Source: Campylobacterales bacterium (GTDB lineage: Bacteria > Campylobacterota > Campylobacteria > Campylobacterales > QNZT01). From it: a DNA stretch of 8,387 bases. A program made the position numbers and the translations under genes. The stretch lies in NCBI GenBank assembly GCA_026985685.1, contig JALSQA010000347.1, forward strand, positions 1 through 8,387, written 5' to 3'. This document shows, in pieces, positions 1 through 6,222 of the stretch. The notes under the pieces are model-generated. The model did no database searches, was not told where the DNA came from, and was given only the letters and a program-made list of their open reading frames with translations. How positions within the stretch are numbered: position 1 is the first letter of the stretch; the number at the start of each line of letters is the position of its first letter.

Positions 1-1006
1 GCCTCATGGGTAGTAGATATTTTGCCATAAAAACGGATGAAAGGATTGATTTTAACATCATAGTCTTTCCACCTGCATTGACACCTGTAATCATTAGAAT
101 CTTTTTGGAAAATTCTATGTTTATGGGTTTGGGATCACTTAGAGCTGGATGTGCAAAATCTTTTAACATGATTTTATGGTCATTTGAAGGTTTGATAAAT
201 TCAAGATTATCACCTTTGGCGTAAAAGACTCTTGCCTGATAGTGATCAAAGCGATCAAATGCTGTGTTTATAAATCTTAAAAAAGGTTCTAGTTTACTAA
301 ATGTTGAGGAGATTTTTTTTTCATATTCATAGATGATTTCATCTTTTTGACTAAGCATGGTAGCTTGTGCTTTTTTAAGTTTTGAGATATTATCAGGTAT
401 GACATAAAAATACCCGCCACTACTACGAGCTGCGACACTTCCTTTCAAAAAATGGTTAAAACCACCACGAACTAAAAGTGTTTCACTCTCATCTATGTAG
501 TGGATTTGTCTATCTACTAGATAGGGTTGTAGTTTTGCTGTGGCTAAAAGTCTTTTTAGACTCTCTTTGATCTGTTCTTTGTTGTTTTTCAATGAGCCAT
601 TTAGTGAGATAAATCTCTCATCTATCTCTTCTCTAAGTCTTCCCTGGTTGTCAAAATAAGAGACTATTTCATATATCTCATCTGGTATGATGATTTTATC
701 AAGCCAGTTTTGAATGACTCCTTCTTGTGATATCTGTTTTTTTAGATATATAAAGTATTCGATGATTTTGACAAATTCATATATCTCATAGATTTTTAGT
801 TTTCCTTGCTTTTTTAGGTACATAAGTTGGCTATCTAGGTTTTGTACCTCTTTTGGTGCTTTAAATTCTAAAGAAGATAGTTTATGGATAAATTGGTAGT
901 GTAGATTAACATCACCCTCTATAAAGAGTGGTTTTGGACGTGCTAAAAATTGTTCAAAGTGTGTGATATACTCTTGTAAATCAAGTTTTGAGATGATCTT
1001 TTTCAT
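1..1006 (-). CDS. mutS2: MutS2 family ATPase, N-terminal 335 codons (cut by window edge)
   Basis: MutS2 proteins are MutS-like ATPases that act on branched DNA (suppressing recombination) or, in some bacteria, on collided ribosomes; they are not the classical mismatch sensor. Translating the minus strand from the ATG at 1006 gives an open frame to the window edge. It begins MKKIISKLDLQEYITHFEQF, then a long helical core region, a clamp-like segment (VAARSSGGYFYVIPDNI, about residues 200-215), and the pre-ATPase motif AHPAL. The Walker A motif GVNAGGKT follows at residues 308-315 (about bases 62-85). The Walker B motif and any C-terminal Smr nuclease domain lie outside the window. The start codon overlaps the upstream gene's stop (ATGA), which indicates translational coupling; the nearest Shine-Dalgarno-like GAAGG is only 3 nt away, consistent with re-initiation. 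Family assignment is firm from the motif and gene order; which cellular role applies here is not visible. Confidence 0.93.
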   Translation of the reverse strand, partial: MKKIISKLDLQEYITHFEQFLARPKPLFIEGDVNLHYQFIHKLSSLEFKAPKEVQNLDSQLMYLKKQGKLKIYEIYEFVKIIEYFIYLKKQISQEGVIQNWLDKIIIPDEIYEIVSYFDNQGRLREEIDERFISLNGSLKNNKEQIKESLKRLLATAKLQPYLVDRQIHYIDESETLLVRGGFNHFLKGSVAARSSGGYFYVIPDNISKLKKAQATMLSQKDEIIYEYEKKISSTFSKLEPFLRFINTAFDRFDHYQARVFYAKGDNLEFIKPSNDHKIMLKDFAHPALSDPKPINIEFSKKILMITGVNAGGKTMMLKSILSSVFMAKYLLPMR

Positions 1007-1353
1007 GAGCCTTCTTTAATCTCACACTCTTGGATTGGATAGATTATCCCATTTAGTGAACTGTTTTTGTCATTAGTGAGGAATGATTGTGTACCACTTT
1101 CATAATAAAAAAACTTTTGACTGATTGGGTTGTCTTGACATATGAGAGTTTTGCCCTGTTTAAAAGCGATTACTTTTGCACGTCTTTTTTGGGTTTGAGT
1201 GTCAATCATGTTTTGATATAACCATGCAAGTAAAAGTATCAAAGCCGCAACTTTTAAGATATGCATTTTTCTTTGATGTGATATCTTTTCAAATTGAGCT
1301 GCAAAGAGGGTTAATAAAACAACAACAAATAATATCCCAATTACAATCTGCAT
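1003..1353 (-). CDS. Small membrane protein with two predicted helices, between murC and mutS2
   Basis: A 116-residue protein of unknown function. Residues 2-19 and 32-49 are hydrophobic and should form a membrane hairpin. The short loop between them is basic (K23, H26, R28, K29), so by the positive-inside rule it probably faces the cytoplasm, which would put the 65-residue polar C-terminal part in the periplasm. That part has exactly two cysteines (C72 and C110) that could form a disulphide; this is inference. The gene begins 1 bp after the murC stop, with AAGAGGAA about 9 nt upstream of its ATG, and its TGA overlaps the mutS2 start (ATGA). C. jejuni, as I recall, has a comparable unnamed membrane protein (Cj1053c) in the same place, which argues that it is a real conserved gene. 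I do not recognise a catalytic motif. Confidence 0.88.
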   Translation of the reverse strand: MQIVIGILFVVVLLTLFAAQFEKISHQRKMHILKVAALILLLAWLYQNMIDTQTQKRRAKVIAFKQGKTLICQDNPISQKFFYYESGTQSFLTNDKNSSLNGIIYPIQECEIKEGS

Positions 1354-1354
1354 T

Positions 1355-2668
1355 TTATGAAATTCCTCTTAACTGATAAGTGATATCACCAGCCCCAAGT
1401 CCTATGATCAAGCCATCATTTAAGTCTTGTATATCTTTGTGGTCTTTTAGCAATCGTAAAAAACCACTCTCTTTTTTGATTTCATCTGCAAATAGTGGCT
1501 GATATTTTTCAAAATGTTTGGCAAAATCTATCTCTTTTTTTCTCTCTCCTACATTGTAAACTGGCAAGATGATTAGTCTGTCTATACCGGCAAAACACTC
1601 TTTGAATTTTTCGAGATTATCGATTGTCCGGCTATATTTATGAGGCTGCCAGATGGCTGTTACTTTTTTTATGCCCATAAGTCTTGCATATTTTCTAGCT
1701 GATTTTATGGTGGCTTCTATCTCTGTAGGGTGGTGTGCATAATCATCTATGACTATATAGTGATTTTTTTTCTCTAATATATCAAAACGTTTTTTGATTC
1801 CTTTGTAGGATTTTAGGTTTTCTCTCACACTCTCTAGTGATGTTTGTGTTATGGCTGCAAGTATGGTGAGTGATGCGTTGATGGCGATATGTTCACCCAC
1901 TCCAAATACTTCAAATGTACCTAAATCTTTTAATACAAAAGATGTATAAGGATCACCATCTATGATGATTGTTTTTATACTTTTGATATCTTTGCTTGGA
2001 TAAAGTCTTATTGCTTCTATATCATTTAGTGTTTCCAAAAATGGATCCTGTGCATTTAAAACACGGATTTTTGCTTTTTTGATAAAGGTACGATAAGCAT
2101 CATGAAATTTATCTAAGTCATAATCATAAAACTCCATATGTTCAGGTTCTGCATTTGTGACGATAGCGATGTATGGATTTGTATTTATAAAACTTGCATC
2201 ACTCTCATCAGCTTCAAATATCAAAGCATCTGTATCTTTAAAGTACATATTTGAACCAAACTGTTTACTCTCAGCACCAATGATTACTGATCCATCTATC
2301 AAAGCTGCAAGCATTGCTGATGTGGTACTTTTACCATGTGCTCCTGCTACTGCAAATACTTTTTTGTCCTTTAGTATAAATGGCAGAGCCTCTTTTCGAG
2401 ATAGTAGTAGCATATTTTTTGATTTTGCTGCTTTTATTTCTGGATTGTCCTCTTTTACTGCTGCGGAGTAGATTACAATACTTTGATCTGTGATATTATC
2501 AGCACTTTGGGGTATGGATACTTTTATACCCTCTTCTTGAAGCATCTTGGTGATAGGTGAGCTTTTCATGTCTGAACCGCTGATAGTGTAACCATTTTTT
2601 TTCAAAAAACGTGCTAAGGCAGAAAGACCTATACCACCTATTCCTATGAAATGTATCTTATTTGACAT
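1355..2668 (-). CDS. murC: UDP-N-acetylmuramate--L-alanine ligase (MurC)
   Basis: Cytoplasmic ATP-dependent ligase (EC 6.3.2.8) that joins L-alanine to UDP-N-acetylmuramic acid, the first step of peptidoglycan stem-peptide assembly. The 437 residues show the three-domain Mur ligase layout. Near the N terminus is a Rossmann-type UDP-binding loop, GIGGIGLSALA (9-19). The central ATPase domain has the P-loop GAHGKSTT (109-116; GTHGKTTT is the more common form), EADESD (152-157) and TNAEPEH (171-177). The C-terminal domain has DDYAHHPTEI (308-317), QPHKYSRT (341-348) and a final GAGDI (425-429). The interdomain motif, usually GxHNxxN, reads GEHIAIN, a small departure. Length is at the short end for the family but complete. 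The start overlaps the 3' end of dapC by 11 bp, with AAGGA about 10 nt upstream of the ATG. Its product pathway meets that of dapC in the cell wall. Confidence 0.97.
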   Translation of the reverse strand: MSNKIHFIGIGGIGLSALARFLKKNGYTISGSDMKSSPITKMLQEEGIKVSIPQSADNITDQSIVIYSAAVKEDNPEIKAAKSKNMLLLSRKEALPFILKDKKVFAVAGAHGKSTTSAMLAALIDGSVIIGAESKQFGSNMYFKDTDALIFEADESDASFINTNPYIAIVTNAEPEHMEFYDYDLDKFHDAYRTFIKKAKIRVLNAQDPFLETLNDIEAIRLYPSKDIKSIKTIIIDGDPYTSFVLKDLGTFEVFGVGEHIAINASLTILAAITQTSLESVRENLKSYKGIKKRFDILEKKNHYIVIDDYAHHPTEIEATIKSARKYARLMGIKKVTAIWQPHKYSRTIDNLEKFKECFAGIDRLIILPVYNVGERKKEIDFAKHFEKYQPLFADEIKKESGFLRLLKDHKDIQDLNDGLIIGLGAGDITYQLRGIS

Positions 2669-3779
2669 ATTCTTTAATCCTTGTAAGGGCTTTTGCTGTA
2701 CGCTCTTGATCTTCTACTAGAGCTATTCTTACATACTTCTCTTTCATATCGCCTCTTGATAGAAAACTTCCTGGTAAAACTTTTACGTTTTTCTCTTTGT
2801 AGAGTTTTTTTGTAAACTCTAAATCATCTTCTACTTCCAGCCATATATAAAAGGTTGATTTTGGGATAGGTATACCCAATATTTCATGTGCTATTTGAAA
2901 ATTTCTGGCATATAGTTCTCTGAAAAAAGCAACATGACCTTCATCTTCCCAAGCCACAGCCGCAGCTTTTTGAAGTGGTAGAGGAGATGCAGCACCGACA
3001 TATGTTCTGTATCTTAAGTATGCTTTGAGTATATCCCTGTCTCCTGCGATAAATCCCGAACGAAGCCCTGGAGCTGAACTTCTTTTTGAGATAGAGTTTA
3101 CAACGAGTATATTTTTAAAGGAGTCATTACCCGCTTTGATACTAGCTTCTAGTAAAGATGGATCTTTGTATGAGGTATAGATTTCACTGTAACACTCATC
3201 ATTTAATAGTACAAAGTCGTATTTTAATGCAGCTTCTACCCACTTTTGGAGTCCATCTATATCCATACTTGCACTTGTTGGGTTGTTTGGAAAGTTTATG
3301 ATAACAAAATCACACTCTTTTAATATATCTGGATCGATTACGGCTTGAAAATCATGTTCTTTTGTGAGATTGATATGGTGTATTTTTGCTCCACTTGCTT
3401 TAGCAGCACCTTCATAGATCTGGTAAAAGGGATTTGTAAATGCCATGACAGGGTTTTGTTTCTGGGACAATAAAAACTGGGGAAAATTAAATAACACTTC
3501 TCTTGTACCAAAAGTAGGGATGATTTGATCATCTTTTAGATCTACTCCAAAACGATAAGATACAAACTTTTTCTGAGCATCTTTTAGTGACTGTTCACCT
3601 GCTGTTTTTGGGTATTTGTTTAATAGATTTGCATTTATGCATAATTCATCCTGGATAAATTTTGGTGTATCAAACTGAGGTTCACCGATAGTGAGGCTGA
3701 TAGGAGAAAAGCTTTCATCTGGTGTGATATCTTCTAATAACTTTGTGAGTTTTTCAAAAGGATAAGTTTCAAACTGCAT
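2658..3779 (-). CDS. dapC: PLP-dependent aminotransferase, probable succinyldiaminopimelate transaminase (DapC)
   Basis: A fold-type I aminotransferase of 373 residues. As DapC (EC 2.6.1.17) it would use glutamate to convert N-succinyl-2-amino-6-ketopimelate to N-succinyl-LL-diaminopimelate in the lysine/meso-DAP pathway, in the cytoplasm. Visible motifs: the substrate-side LTIGEPQFDTP (29-39), NFPNNPT (162-168, with the cofactor-contacting Asn), NDECYSE (193-199, Asp194 and Tyr197), the Schiff-base lysine in SISKRSSAPGLRSG (K232, with R240 for the cofactor phosphate), and a C-terminal VRIAL arginine (R351) that normally holds the substrate carboxylate. The aminotransferase class is certain. 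The DapC call rests on overall resemblance to the campylobacterial enzyme and on co-transcription with murC; an aspartate or other class-I transaminase remains possible. AAGGAA sits 6 nt before the ATG. It is the first gene of the minus-strand cluster. Confidence 0.85.
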   Translation of the reverse strand: MQFETYPFEKLTKLLEDITPDESFSPISLTIGEPQFDTPKFIQDELCINANLLNKYPKTAGEQSLKDAQKKFVSYRFGVDLKDDQIIPTFGTREVLFNFPQFLLSQKQNPVMAFTNPFYQIYEGAAKASGAKIHHINLTKEHDFQAVIDPDILKECDFVIINFPNNPTSASMDIDGLQKWVEAALKYDFVLLNDECYSEIYTSYKDPSLLEASIKAGNDSFKNILVVNSISKRSSAPGLRSGFIAGDRDILKAYLRYRTYVGAASPLPLQKAAAVAWEDEGHVAFFRELYARNFQIAHEILGIPIPKSTFYIWLEVEDDLEFTKKLYKEKNVKVLPGSFLSRGDMKEKYVRIALVEDQERTAKALTRIKEYVK

Positions 3780-3829
3780 ATAGTTCCTTGTGTTGAATGT
3801 GGTAAATTATTTTAAGGGTACTTCTAAAA

Positions 3830-3904
3830 ACTTTTTCTAGTACTTATAGAAGAGACTCAGACCAACTGGAGGATTTGTTCTCTTCTATAAGTACTAGAAA
3901 AAGT
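3830..3904. repeat. Perfect 26-bp inverted repeat with 23-nt loop
   Basis: The left arm (3830-3855) starts ACTTTTTCTAG and ends TAGAAGAGA; the right arm (3879-3904) is its exact reverse complement, so all 26 positions pair. The 23-nt spacer (3856-3878) contains ACCAACTGGAGG. A transcript in either direction would fold into a long, AU-rich, uninterrupted hairpin. It is not a typical intrinsic terminator: it is AT-rich, has a large loop and lacks a trailing U-run. No obvious target-site duplication flanks it. It could be a miniature inverted-repeat element, a double-stranded RNA processing site in a leader, or a regulatory cruciform. Confidence 0.9.
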
Positions 3905-4040
3905 ATATATCACATAAAATTAAAAAATAATATAAGTGGTAGATCCAATACCATTATTATAGCGAAATTGTTTTATAAACGCTTTTGTTATTAGTACATA
4001 GTAAGTTTTATATCAAAGCACTATTTCCTATATTTTAGAG

Positions 4041-4046
4041 TATAAT
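4041..4046 (+). promoter_or_regulatory. Sigma-70-like -10 box for the 68-residue gene
   Basis: A perfect TATAAT preceded by TATTTTAGAG. There is no recognisable TTGACA at the expected spacing, which is common for housekeeping promoters in Campylobacterota, where the -35 is replaced by AT-rich periodic sequence. Transcription would begin around 4053, leaving a short leader holding the AAGGAG ribosome binding site. Confidence 0.55.
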
Positions 4047-4066
4047 AACAGAAAAAGGAGTTTTAC

Positions 4067-4273
4067 ATGAGTAGTAAACATAAAGAGCATATTGAAAAGT
4101 TAGAAAAAGCGGTTAGTGAAGCTAAACATATGAGTGATGAAGAAAAAAGTATGACACTTGAAAAGATAGCCGAATGGAAGTTAGAAGATAAAGCATTTTC
4201 ACTTTTACCAGGAGAGTTAGAGAAGCTTTCTCAAAAGATTGTGCCTATTTTAGAAGAGATTGGATTATTGTAA
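4067..4273 (+). CDS. Small charged helical protein of unknown function
   Basis: A 68-residue protein rich in Lys and Glu, with no cysteine, signal peptide or membrane segment. Residues 1-45 read as amphipathic helix (HIEKLEKAVSEAKHMSDEEK), followed by LLPGELEKL and a C-terminal helix rich in I and L (IVPILEEIGLL). It is probably a soluble all-helical cytoplasmic protein. Evidence that it is real: AAAAAGGAG lies 6 nt before the ATG, a TATAAT box sits just upstream, and the composition is coding-like. It lies directly ahead of a chemoreceptor gene, but a separate FliA-type promoter begins just after its stop, so a functional link is not established. I do not recognise the family and assign no function. 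Confidence 0.82.
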   Translation: MSSKHKEHIEKLEKAVSEAKHMSDEEKSMTLEKIAEWKLEDKAFSLLPGELEKLSQKIVPILEEIGLL

Positions 4274-4274
4274 T

Positions 4275-4301
4275 TAAAAAATAAATACAAAATGCCGATG
4301 G
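4275..4301 (+). promoter_or_regulatory. Flagellar sigma-28 (FliA) promoter upstream of the chemoreceptor gene
   Basis: The -35 element TAAAAAAT (4275-4282), an 11-nt spacer and the -10 element GCCGATGG (4294-4301) match the enterobacterial FliA consensus TAAAGTTT-N11-GCCGATAA, with TAAA and GCCGAT intact and the spacing exact. Transcription would start near 4308, giving a leader of about 27 nt that contains the GGAG ribosome binding site. This would place the chemoreceptor in the late flagellar regulon. The last two -10 bases (GG for AA) are off consensus. Confidence 0.72.
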
Positions 4302-4334
4302 TATGTTGATTAGACAATTCTATGGAGTAAATCA

Positions 4335-6176
4335 ATGTACCAAGGCATTACAATTAATAATTCTATCAAAAAGAAGTTTGTACTACTGTTGTCTGCTGTG
4401 ATTATAGTGTGTGTTACGATAGTAATAACACTCTCTTTTCAAGGAGCAAAAAAAGAGTTAGAAGCTGGTGAACAAGAGCATCTTAGAATCCTTAGTGAGT
4501 CTGTTTATCAGAGTATGACAAATATGATGCTCTCAGGTAATGCTGATTATGTACGAGATGCTGAAAAAAATGCAAAATCTCTTGAAGGTGTCTCTTTTTT
4601 AAATATCGCTAAATCAAAACGTATCATAAATGATTTTAATTTAAAAACCCCCTTTACTACTGATAAAGAGATCCAAAAAGTTTTTCATGATAAAAAAATC
4701 AAAATGTATAGAACAGATGATGGGACAAATCAATTAAAAATATTAAAACCATTTATAGCTCAAAAGCGTTGTTTAAATTGTCATGTAGGTGCGAAAGAGG
4801 GAGATGTACTTGGTGTGATGGATTTGCGTGTATCTTTGGATAAAAGTGATAGTAATATTGCATTTTTTACCACGATGATGGCCTCTTCCAATGTTTTGCT
4901 AGCTATTATCTTACTTGTTATGGTATTTTTCTTGCTTGATAAACTAGTTTCAAAACCTCTGCATAATATGATTGCTGTGATAAAAGAACTCTCTTTGGGA
5001 AATAGAGATTTAACCAAAAGACTTCATGTTAAAACAGATGATGAATTAGGTGTGATGGCTGGAGAGTTTAATAAATATTTACAGACTATTGAAGACACTC
5101 ACAAAGAAGAGAGGCTTTTTATATCTGATGCAAGAAAAACAATTCAACGTGTCAAAAGAGGTTGGTATAGTGATGTCATCACTGCCAAGACTTCAAGTGA
5201 AACTCTAAATGCTTTTAAAAATGATGTTAATGATATGTTACTTGCAACAAAAGGGAATTTTGAGCATATAAATAGTGTTTTGATAGAGTATACAAAGCAT
5301 AACTATACCAAAGATTTAAAGTTGGAAAATATAGACCCAAAAGGGGTTTTTGCAAGGTTGGTTAAACATATCAATGAATTGAAAACTGTTATTACAAATA
5401 TGTTGATAGAGAGTAAAAAGAGTAGCTTGACTTTGGATAAAAGTAGTGATGTATTGCTTGGAAATGTTGAAACATTAAACAACACAGCTATGCAGACAGA
5501 AGCATATTTGGAAGATGTAAACAGAGCACTTCAGTCAATTACAGACAATATTTCTATAAATGGTAAAAATGTTATGAAAATGTCTAATCTTTCTCAAGAA
5601 GTTACTACATCAGCTAATGAGGGAGAGAAGTTGGCTATCCAGACAGTATCTGCAATGAATGAGATCAATACTCATATCAGTGATATTGATGAAGCTATTG
5701 GGGTGATTGATCAAATTGCTTTTCAAACAAATATACTCTCTTTAAATGCTGCTGTTGAAGCAGCAACAGCAGGAGAAGCAGGTAAAGGATTTTCTGTTGT
5801 TGCTTCTGAAGTACGTAAGCTTGCCGCCAAAAGTGCCGAAGCCGCACATCAGATCAAAGAACTTGTAGAAGTCGCGTCTTTAAAAAGCATCGGTGGAAAA
5901 GAGGTAGCAAATCAAATGATCGAAGGATACCATACTTTAAACAGTAATATCTCAAATACCGTACACTATATCGATGAAATTCGTCTTGCATCTAAAGAGC
6001 AATTAGAAGCTATCGATCAAATCAATGCCAATGTCACAAAAGTAACCCAGCAAATCAAAGAGAATGCTCATGTAACACAACAGACTAAAAATGTGGCATT
6101 ACAGACAGATAAAATGGCTAAATATGCTGTAAGTATTATCAATAAAAAAGAGTTTATAGATACAGTTAATAACTAA
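4335..6176 (+). CDS. Methyl-accepting chemotaxis protein with periplasmic CXXCH (c-type haem) sensor
   Basis: A 613-residue inner-membrane chemoreceptor that signals through CheW/CheA to the flagellar motor. Layout: TM1 at about 13-33, a periplasmic domain at 34-177, TM2 at about 178-201, a HAMP domain at about 202-254, HAMP-like helical modules at about 260-355, then the methylation helices and signalling hairpin. The hairpin tip is recognisable: IAFQTNILSLNAAVEAATAG (461-480) followed by EAGKGFSVVASEVRKLA. The usual Arg of EAARAGE is Thr here, a variant I associate with campylobacterial receptors. The periplasmic domain carries one CXXCH (C146, C149, H150) in RCLNCHVG, the covalent haem-c attachment motif, which suggests sensing of redox state, oxygen or another haem ligand, as in Geobacter haem chemoreceptors. 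No C-terminal CheR-tethering pentapeptide is visible. GGAG lies 9 nt before the ATG. A FliA-type promoter lies directly upstream. The ligand itself is not deducible. Confidence 0.95.
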   Translation: MYQGITINNSIKKKFVLLLSAVIIVCVTIVITLSFQGAKKELEAGEQEHLRILSESVYQSMTNMMLSGNADYVRDAEKNAKSLEGVSFLNIAKSKRIINDFNLKTPFTTDKEIQKVFHDKKIKMYRTDDGTNQLKILKPFIAQKRCLNCHVGAKEGDVLGVMDLRVSLDKSDSNIAFFTTMMASSNVLLAIILLVMVFFLLDKLVSKPLHNMIAVIKELSLGNRDLTKRLHVKTDDELGVMAGEFNKYLQTIEDTHKEERLFISDARKTIQRVKRGWYSDVITAKTSSETLNAFKNDVNDMLLATKGNFEHINSVLIEYTKHNYTKDLKLENIDPKGVFARLVKHINELKTVITNMLIESKKSSLTLDKSSDVLLGNVETLNNTAMQTEAYLEDVNRALQSITDNISINGKNVMKMSNLSQEVTTSANEGEKLAIQTVSAMNEINTHISDIDEAIGVIDQIAFQTNILSLNAAVEAATAGEAGKGFSVVASEVRKLAAKSAEAAHQIKELVEVASLKSIGGKEVANQMIEGYHTLNSNISNTVHYIDEIRLASKEQLEAIDQINANVTKVTQQIKENAHVTQQTKNVALQTDKMAKYAVSIINKKEFIDTVNN

Positions 6177-6179
6177 CTA

Positions 6180-6203
6180 GTTCCCAAGCTGCAGCTTGGG
6201 AAC
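6180..6203. repeat. 24-bp perfect GC-rich palindrome between convergent genes
   Basis: GTTCCCAAGCTG followed directly by its exact reverse complement, located 3 bp after the chemoreceptor stop and 19 bp from the end of the channel gene. It is far more GC-rich than its surroundings. It could fold in RNA from either strand and may act as a bidirectional terminator or 3'-end stabiliser, but there is no U-run on either side. The GTTCCCA...TGGGAAC core resembles repetitive extragenic palindromes that I associate with REP-type elements in many proteobacteria; copy number in this genome is unknown. Confidence 0.85.
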
Positions 6204-6222
6204 AAGATGTAAACCATATTTC

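Larger units (their letters stand above)
3780..4066. other. Divergent intergenic region between dapC and the 68-residue gene
   Basis: This 287-bp AT-rich stretch separates two divergently read genes. It holds the dapC ribosome binding site (AAGGAA on the minus strand), a large perfect inverted repeat (3830-3904) and the plus-strand TATAAT at 4041-4046. A weak minus-strand -10 candidate TAAAAT (plus-strand ATTTTA, 3809-3814) could serve dapC, but it lacks a convincing -35. No open frame with coding character was found here. Confidence 0.7.

Noticed and set aside
6..224. Plus-strand open frame of 72 codons
   Set aside because: It lies opposite mutS2, whose minus-strand frame encodes the Walker A motif and continues unbroken across the same bases.
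2157..2471. Plus-strand open frame of 104 codons
   Set aside because: Antisense to the ATP-binding core of murC, no ribosome binding site, and its sequence is explained as a shadow of that gene.
3830..3904. Reading the 26-bp repeat pair as a two-repeat CRISPR remnant
   Set aside because: The arms are inverted, not direct; only one spacer is present; no cas genes are visible.
3830..3904. Reading the inverted repeat as an intrinsic terminator
   Set aside because: AT-rich stem, 23-nt loop, no trailing T-run, and it lies upstream of both flanking genes rather than after either.
3962..3984. AGCG...CGCT pairing followed by TTTT as a terminator or hairpin
   Set aside because: Only 4 bp of stem across a 15-nt AT-rich loop, expected by chance.
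3985..4013. Alternative plus-strand promoter TTGTTA-N17-TTATAT
   Set aside because: The -10 matches only half the consensus, whereas a perfect TATAAT sits closer to the small gene at 4041.
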